Shown here one piece after another: positions 5,826 through 9,343 of a DNA stretch of 9,343 nucleotides; the first letter of the stretch is position 1, and every line of letters starts with the position of its first letter. The notes under the pieces were generated by a model. That model made no database searches, was not told the origin of the DNA, and saw only the letters and a list, made by a program, of their open reading frames with translations. Source of the DNA: SG8-41 sp036397875 (GTDB lineage: Bacteria > Pseudomonadota > Gammaproteobacteria > Burkholderiales > SG8-41); the NCBI GenBank assembly GCA_036397875.1, contig DASWIC010000179.1, positions 1-9,343 on the forward strand. The letters are read 5' to 3'. Position numbers and translations under genes: made by a program.

Positions 5826-6662
5826 ATGTCCTACGCTGAGCGCTGGAAGGAAATCGCCGCTGGCCCCGAGTCAGACATTGACTTGGTGGAGGCCGCGTTG
5901 CTGATCGCCGCGCACGAGTACCCCGGCCTCGACGTTCCCGCCTACTTGGCGCGCATGGACCGGATCGCGGCGACGCTCAAGGGCCGGCTGCGCCGGGACA
6001 TCGGGCCCGTCGAGTCCATCGTCGCGCTCAACCGCTACCTGTTCGAAGAGCTCGGCTTCAGCGGCGACGCGCGCGAATACTACGATCCCCGCAACAGCTT
6101 CCTCAACGAGGTGCTGGACCGCAAGCTCGGCATCCCGATCACGCTCGCCGTCGTCTATATCGAGGTCGGACGCCACGTGGGGCTCGCGCTGCACGGCGTC
6201 TCCTTCCCGGGGCACTTCCTGGTGAAGTGCCCGGCGCGCGACGGGGTGATCGTGCTCGATCCCTACGCCGGGGGCGCGTCGCTGAGCCTGGAGGATCTCC
6301 AGCAGCGGCTGCGCGCGCTGCGCGGCGGCGCGGCGCCTCCGGCCGACATCGCGCAGCGCATGCTGGCGGCCGCCGGCAAGAAGGACATCCTCGCGCGCAT
6401 GCTGCGCAACCTGAAGGGCATCTACCTGCAGCGCCGCGATTTTCCCCGCGCGCTCGCCGCGGCCGACCGCGTGATCACGCTCGAGCCGCGCGCGGCGGAT
6501 GAGTACCGCGACCGCGCCGCCATCTACATGGAGCTGGAGTGCTTCCGCGCCGCGCTCTCCGATTTCCGCAACTATCTGATGCTCAAGCCGGGCGCGGACG
6601 ATGCGGCGACGGTCCAGCGCCGCGTGGTGAAGTTGCAGCAGATCGCCGCCCGGCTGAATTGA
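5826..6662 (+). CDS. SirB1-family protein (transglutaminase-like fold plus TPR)
   Basis: A 278-aa SirB1-type protein. Residues about 60-150 form the transglutaminase-like (Transglut_core2) domain with the signature NSFLNEVLDRKLGIPITL (90-107) and GVSFPGHFLVK (124-134). His130 and Asp145 (VLDPYAGG) fit the His and Asp of the transglutaminase triad. The nucleophilic Cys is not seen where expected (the residues are GIPITLAVV); the only cysteines are 135 and 239. As in the family generally, it is therefore probably not a classical transglutaminase. Residues about 187-255 form tetratricopeptide-like helices (NLKGIYLQRRDFPRALAAAD, then YMELECFRAALSDF), suggesting protein binding. Biochemical function is unknown. 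No strong ribosome-binding site precedes the ATG, and the gene converges with mlaA across two inverted repeats. Confidence 0.9.
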   Translation: MSYAERWKEIAAGPESDIDLVEAALLIAAHEYPGLDVPAYLARMDRIAATLKGRLRRDIGPVESIVALNRYLFEELGFSGDAREYYDPRNSFLNEVLDRKLGIPITLAVVYIEVGRHVGLALHGVSFPGHFLVKCPARDGVIVLDPYAGGASLSLEDLQQRLRALRGGAAPPADIAQRMLAAAGKKDILARMLRNLKGIYLQRRDFPRALAAADRVITLEPRAADEYRDRAAIYMELECFRAALSDFRNYLMLKPGADDAATVQRRVVKLQQIAARLN

Positions 6663-6671
6663 AAAGTGAAA

Positions 6672-6722
6672 TCCCCTCCTGCCGGAGGAGGGGTCGACGC
6701 AAAGCGGAGGGGGTGGTGGGAG
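6672..6722 (-). repeat. palindromic intergenic repeat, copy B (inverted)
   Basis: Same element as copy A, in the opposite orientation. Terminal hairpin CCCCTCCT-gccgg-AGGAGGGG spans 6673-6693. The inner hairpin (CGC-aaa-GCG core, 6698-6706) is only partly paired. Read on the minus strand, the terminal hairpin is followed by ATTTCACTTTT, so it could terminate leftward transcripts from mlaA. It begins nine bases after the SirB1 stop codon. Confidence 0.87.
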
Positions 6723-6757
6723 AAGGTGCTGCTCTTGTATTAACCCGCCGCTGCGAG

Positions 6758-6809
6758 CCTCCCACCACCCCGACTACTTCGTAGTCACCCCTCCTCCGGC
6801 AGGAGGGGA
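6758..6809 (+). repeat. palindromic intergenic repeat, copy C
   Basis: Starts with the same CCTCCCACCACCCC as copy A and ends in hairpin CCCCTCCT-ccggc-AGGAGGGG (6788-6808). The inner hairpin is GACTAC-ttc-GTAGTC (6772-6786), a perfect 6-bp stem of different sequence from copy A. With copy B it forms an inverted pair separated by 35 bp, a BIME-like arrangement that could fold into one long hairpin. It overlaps the 3' end of mlaA. Confidence 0.88.
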
Positions 6810-7625
6810 TTGTTGGGAAGCTTCCGCGGGCGGCGCGGCGGGCTTGGCGGCGTCCTTGTCCGGCGCCGGCTTTTGCTTCGGTTCGTCCACGATATCGTCT
6901 TCGTCCGGCGGCGGCCTGCCGTCGTACACCAGATTGCGGCGGCGCTGTAGGTAGGCATCGCGCACGAATTCGTAAGGGTCGAGCGCGGCCGTCTCCAGTA
7001 TCCGGCTCGCCTCGAGCAGATCGGCGCGAATCGTCACAAAGCGAAACGCAATTACGGCGTAGCGCGTGCGGTCGTCTTCCACGTAGCTGATGGGCCAGAC
7101 GTAGAAGTCGCCGAACCATCCGGCGGTATCGCGCAGGTTGCTGGGACCCAGGATCGGCAGCACGAGGTAGGGTCCGTCGCCGATGCCCCAGTAGCCGAGC
7201 GTCTGCCCGAAGTCCTCGTTGTGCTTCTCCATCCCGAGTCCGGTCGCGATGTCGAATAAGCCGAGCACGCCGACGGTCGAATTGACGAGAATCCGACCCA
7301 CATCGGATGCCGCGTGGGTGAGCTTGCCCTGTAGCAGGTTGTTGACGGCGACGATCACGTCGTTGAGGTTGGAGAAGAAGTTGCTCACACCAGTGCGTGC
7401 GAATTCCGGCACGATGAAACGATAGAACTCCGCCGCCGGCTTGACGAGGACGGTGTCGAAGCCGTCGTTGAACTTGTAGATGCCGCGGTTGAGGGGCTCG
7501 AGCGGATCGCGCGGGTTGCCGGTGCTGGCGCAACCCGCGGCCAGCAGCAGGCACACGGCCCCGCACAGGATTCCCGCGCGCAGGCGTGGAGGCGGATGGG
7601 GGGCGGGGGGCGTTAACGATGGCAT
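6774..7625 (-). CDS. mlaA: MlaA (VacJ) outer-membrane lipoprotein of the Mla lipid-asymmetry pathway
   Basis: A 283-aa MlaA homologue. In E. coli this lipoprotein forms a ring in the outer membrane with porins and removes misplaced phospholipids from the outer leaflet, passing them to MlaC. A lipoprotein signal ends in LLAAGC (Cys32), with Ala at +2 favouring the outer membrane. Family blocks are clear: DPLEPLNRGIYKFND (40-54), GRILVNSTVGVLGLFDIAT (110-128), YWGIGDGPYLVLPILGPS (145-162) and RDTAGWFGD (165-173). Residues about 238-283 are a Pro/Ala/Lys-rich tail, and residues 273-283 (SPPAGGGVTTK) plus the stop are encoded by repeat copy C. No other mla gene is visible beside it. A TGATATAAT promoter lies just upstream; no clear ribosome-binding site is seen. 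The family call is firm. Confidence 0.94.
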   Translation of the reverse strand: MPSLTPPAPHPPPRLRAGILCGAVCLLLAAGCASTGNPRDPLEPLNRGIYKFNDGFDTVLVKPAAEFYRFIVPEFARTGVSNFFSNLNDVIVAVNNLLQGKLTHAASDVGRILVNSTVGVLGLFDIATGLGMEKHNEDFGQTLGYWGIGDGPYLVLPILGPSNLRDTAGWFGDFYVWPISYVEDDRTRYAVIAFRFVTIRADLLEASRILETAALDPYEFVRDAYLQRRRNLVYDGRPPPDEDDIVDEPKQKPAPDKDAAKPAAPPAEASQQSPPAGGGVTTK

Positions 7626-7643
7626 GCGCTGATCCGGGGGCCG

Positions 7644-7652
7644 ATTATATCA
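7644..7652 (-). promoter_or_regulatory. extended -10 promoter of mlaA
   Basis: The minus strand reads TGATATAAT: a perfect TATAAT preceded by the TGn extension that can substitute for a -35 box. Transcription would start near 7637, giving a leader of roughly 12 bases before the ATG at 7625. Confidence 0.6.
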
Positions 7653-7712
7653 AGCGCAAATTCCGGAGTTGCCCCGGCGGAGCGCGCGCAGGGGGCCGCA
7701 AGCGTCCCGCGC

Positions 7713-7721
7713 TGATATAAT
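7713..7721 (+). promoter_or_regulatory. extended -10 promoter of the aldehyde dehydrogenase gene
   Basis: TGATATAAT on the plus strand, the same extended -10 sequence as the divergent mlaA promoter. Transcription would start near 7728 and leave a leader of about 58 bases. No good -35 hexamer is seen, in keeping with an extended -10 promoter. Confidence 0.6.
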
Positions 7722-7785
7722 TTCATCGACCGCGTAGGGCGCGCCCAGCGCCCGCGTCCTTTCGATCCATCACGAGGATCCCACC

Positions 7786-9267
7786 ATGCTGCAGAAAGTG
7801 AAACCCGCCGTTCAGCTGAAGAACATGGGGCTGTTTCGCCAGCAGTGCTACATCGACGGCCAGTGGGTGGACGCCGACGACAAGTCCACCCTCGCGGTCT
7901 ACAACCCGGCGGACGGCCAGCAGATCGGCACGGTGCCCGGCATGGGAGCGGCCGAGACGCGGCGCGCGATCGAGGCCGCGCACGCGGCGTGGCCGGCGTG
8001 GCGCGCGAAGACCGCGAAGGAACGGGCCGCGCTGCTGCGCAAATGGTTCGAGCTCATGATGGCGAGCCAGGAGGACCTCGCGGTGCTGATGACCGTGGAG
8101 CAGGGCAAGCCCCTCGCGGAATCGCGTGGTGAGATCGCCTACGGCGCGTCCTTCATCGAGTGGTTCGCGGAGGAGGGCAAGCGCGTGTACGGCGACACGA
8201 TCCCCGCCCAGGCCGCCGACCGCCGTATCGTCGTGATCAAGCAGCCGATCGGCGTGTGCGCCGCGGTGACGCCGTGGAATTTCCCCAACGCCATGATCAC
8301 CCGCAAGGCGGGCCCGGCGCTTGCCGCCGGCTGCACCATGGTGATCAAGCCCGCGAGCATGACGCCGTACTCGGCGCTCGCGCTGTGCGAGCTCGCGGAG
8401 CGCGCCGGCATACCGAAGGGCGTGCTGTCGGTGGTGACCGGCGCGGCGGGGCCCATCGGCAAGGAGCTCACCACCCACCCCCTGGTGCGGAAATTCACTT
8501 TCACCGGCTCGACCGAGGTCGGGAAGAAGCTGATGGAGCAGTGCGCGAGCACGGTAAAGAAGGTGTCGCTCGAGCTGGGCGGAAACGCCCCCTTCATCGT
8601 GTTCGACGACGCCGATCTCGACGCAGCGGTGGAAGGCGCGCTGGCTTCCAAGTTCCGCAATACGGGCCAGACCTGCGTCTGCGCCAACCGCATCTACGTT
8701 CAGGATAGCGTGTACGAGCAATTCGCCGGCAAGCTTTCCGAAAAGGTCTCCGCCATGAAGGTCGGCAACGGCCTCGAGACCGGTGTGGTGCAGGGGCCGC
8801 TGATCGAGAAAAAGGCCGTGGAAAAGGTCGAGGAGCACATTGCGGATGCGCTGGCGAAAGGCGCGCGGATCGTCACCGGCGGCAAGCGGCATGAGAAGGG
8901 CGGCCAGTTCTTCCAGCCGACCGTGTTGACCGGCGTCACCAAGGCGATGAAGATCACCCGCGAGGAGACCTTCGGCCCGGTCGCGCCGCTCTACCGCTTC
9001 AAGACCGAAGCGGAGCTGCTCGATCTCGCCAACGACACCGAGTTCGGCCTCGCGGCCTACTTCTACAGCCGCGATATCGGCCGCGTCTGGCGCGTGGCCG
9101 AAGGGATCGAGTCCGGCATCGTCGGCATCAATGTCGGCATTATCTCGACCGAGGTCGCGCCGTTCGGCGGCGTGAAGGAGTCCGGCATCGGCCGCGAAGG
9201 CTCGAAGTACGGCATCGAGGAGTTCCTCGAGGTCAAGTATTTGTGCATCGGCGGCATCGACAAGTAG
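7786..9267 (+). CDS. gabD: NAD(P)-dependent succinate-semialdehyde dehydrogenase (GabD type)
   Basis: A 493-aa aldehyde dehydrogenase of normal length for GabD, which oxidises succinate semialdehyde to succinate in GABA breakdown. Domain order is complete: cofactor-binding motif TPWNFP (162-167, Asn165 stabilising the intermediate), IKPAS (187-191), FTGSTEVGKK (239-248), general base Glu263 in LELGGNAPF, catalytic Cys297 in NTGQTCVCANR, and EETFGPVAP near residue 397. Cys299, two residues after the catalytic one, matches the position of the redox-switch Cys in human SSADH. The NTGQTCVCANR block is typical of the SSADH/glutarate-semialdehyde branch, so glutarate semialdehyde is an alternative substrate. 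The start has GAGGA seven bases upstream; Met14 is a weaker alternative. No gabT is visible in the window. A rho-independent terminator follows. Confidence 0.93.
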   Translation: MLQKVKPAVQLKNMGLFRQQCYIDGQWVDADDKSTLAVYNPADGQQIGTVPGMGAAETRRAIEAAHAAWPAWRAKTAKERAALLRKWFELMMASQEDLAVLMTVEQGKPLAESRGEIAYGASFIEWFAEEGKRVYGDTIPAQAADRRIVVIKQPIGVCAAVTPWNFPNAMITRKAGPALAAGCTMVIKPASMTPYSALALCELAERAGIPKGVLSVVTGAAGPIGKELTTHPLVRKFTFTGSTEVGKKLMEQCASTVKKVSLELGGNAPFIVFDDADLDAAVEGALASKFRNTGQTCVCANRIYVQDSVYEQFAGKLSEKVSAMKVGNGLETGVVQGPLIEKKAVEKVEEHIADALAKGARIVTGGKRHEKGGQFFQPTVLTGVTKAMKITREETFGPVAPLYRFKTEAELLDLANDTEFGLAAYFYSRDIGRVWRVAEGIESGIVGINVGIISTEVAPFGGVKESGIGREGSKYGIEEFLEVKYLCIGGIDK

Positions 9268-9283
9268 GCAGCGCCGCCGCCAA

Positions 9284-9313
9284 AAAAAACGCCACCCGAG
9301 GGTGGCGTTTTTT
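9284..9313 (+). terminator. rho-independent terminator after gabD
   Basis: Stem CGCCACC/GGTGGCG with tetraloop CGAG, followed by TTTTTT and preceded by an A run that pairs with it. Because of the A run it could act in both directions. It starts 16 bases after the gabD stop codon. The last 30 bases of the window after it contain nothing recognisable. Confidence 0.93.
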
Positions 9314-9343
9314 GTCAGGGATGGGAGGCCTTCGAGTCGAAGA

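Noticed and set aside
7723..8892. 389-codon frame antisense to gabD
   Set aside because: A shadow of the GC-rich aldehyde dehydrogenase. It is rich in His, Arg and Gly, has no domain, and the plus-strand gene is unambiguous.
1..9343. CRISPR array, transposase, phage or defence system
   Set aside because: No regularly spaced repeats, transposase, integrase, nuclease, toxin-antitoxin pair or phage structural gene is visible. The repeated elements are isolated palindromic units at gene ends.

Overview
The window looks like chromosome from a high-GC Gram-negative proteobacterium. Two outer-membrane lipoproteins, an MlaA homologue and a SirB1-family protein support this. A betaproteobacterium is my best guess, but no 16S or other marker gene is present to fix it.

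Layout: 1-995 is visibly less GC-rich and less gene-dense than the rest. It holds a PEGA-like lipoprotein gene (minus), perhaps the first codons of another gene running off the left edge, and about 320 bp without a convincing gene. It ends at a tRNA-Arg(CCU) gene (minus, 996-1068). From there a normal, dense, high-GC chromosome begins: a membrane-anchored PrxQ/BCP-type peroxiredoxin (plus); a convergent two-gene minus-strand operon of a cyclopropane-synthase-like methyltransferase and a FAD oxidoreductase; a divergent plus-strand run of a VOC/GLOD5-like protein, an uncharacterised protein (probably DUF6352) and a SirB1 protein; a convergent mlaA gene; and a divergent GabD-type succinate-semialdehyde dehydrogenase closed by a strong rho-independent terminator.

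How the genes fit together: the most coherent unit is the methyltransferase and FAD oxidoreductase pair at 1740-4285. It resembles the actinobacterial TmsB/TmsA (BfaB/BfaA) pair, which methylates a membrane-lipid double bond and reduces the product to a mid-chain methyl-branched fatty acid. A perfect 14-bp palindrome carrying a TAAAAT hexamer on each strand sits between it and the divergent VOC operon. Peroxiredoxin and MlaA also act on peroxide defence and envelope-lipid upkeep, but a functional link to the lipid pair is only conjecture.

Non-coding structure: three full copies and one decayed copy of a palindromic intergenic repeat of about 50 bp lie at the two convergent gene junctions. The copies keep two hairpins. 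The inner hairpin has changed sequence while keeping most or all of its pairing, and one copy supplies the last 11 codons of mlaA.
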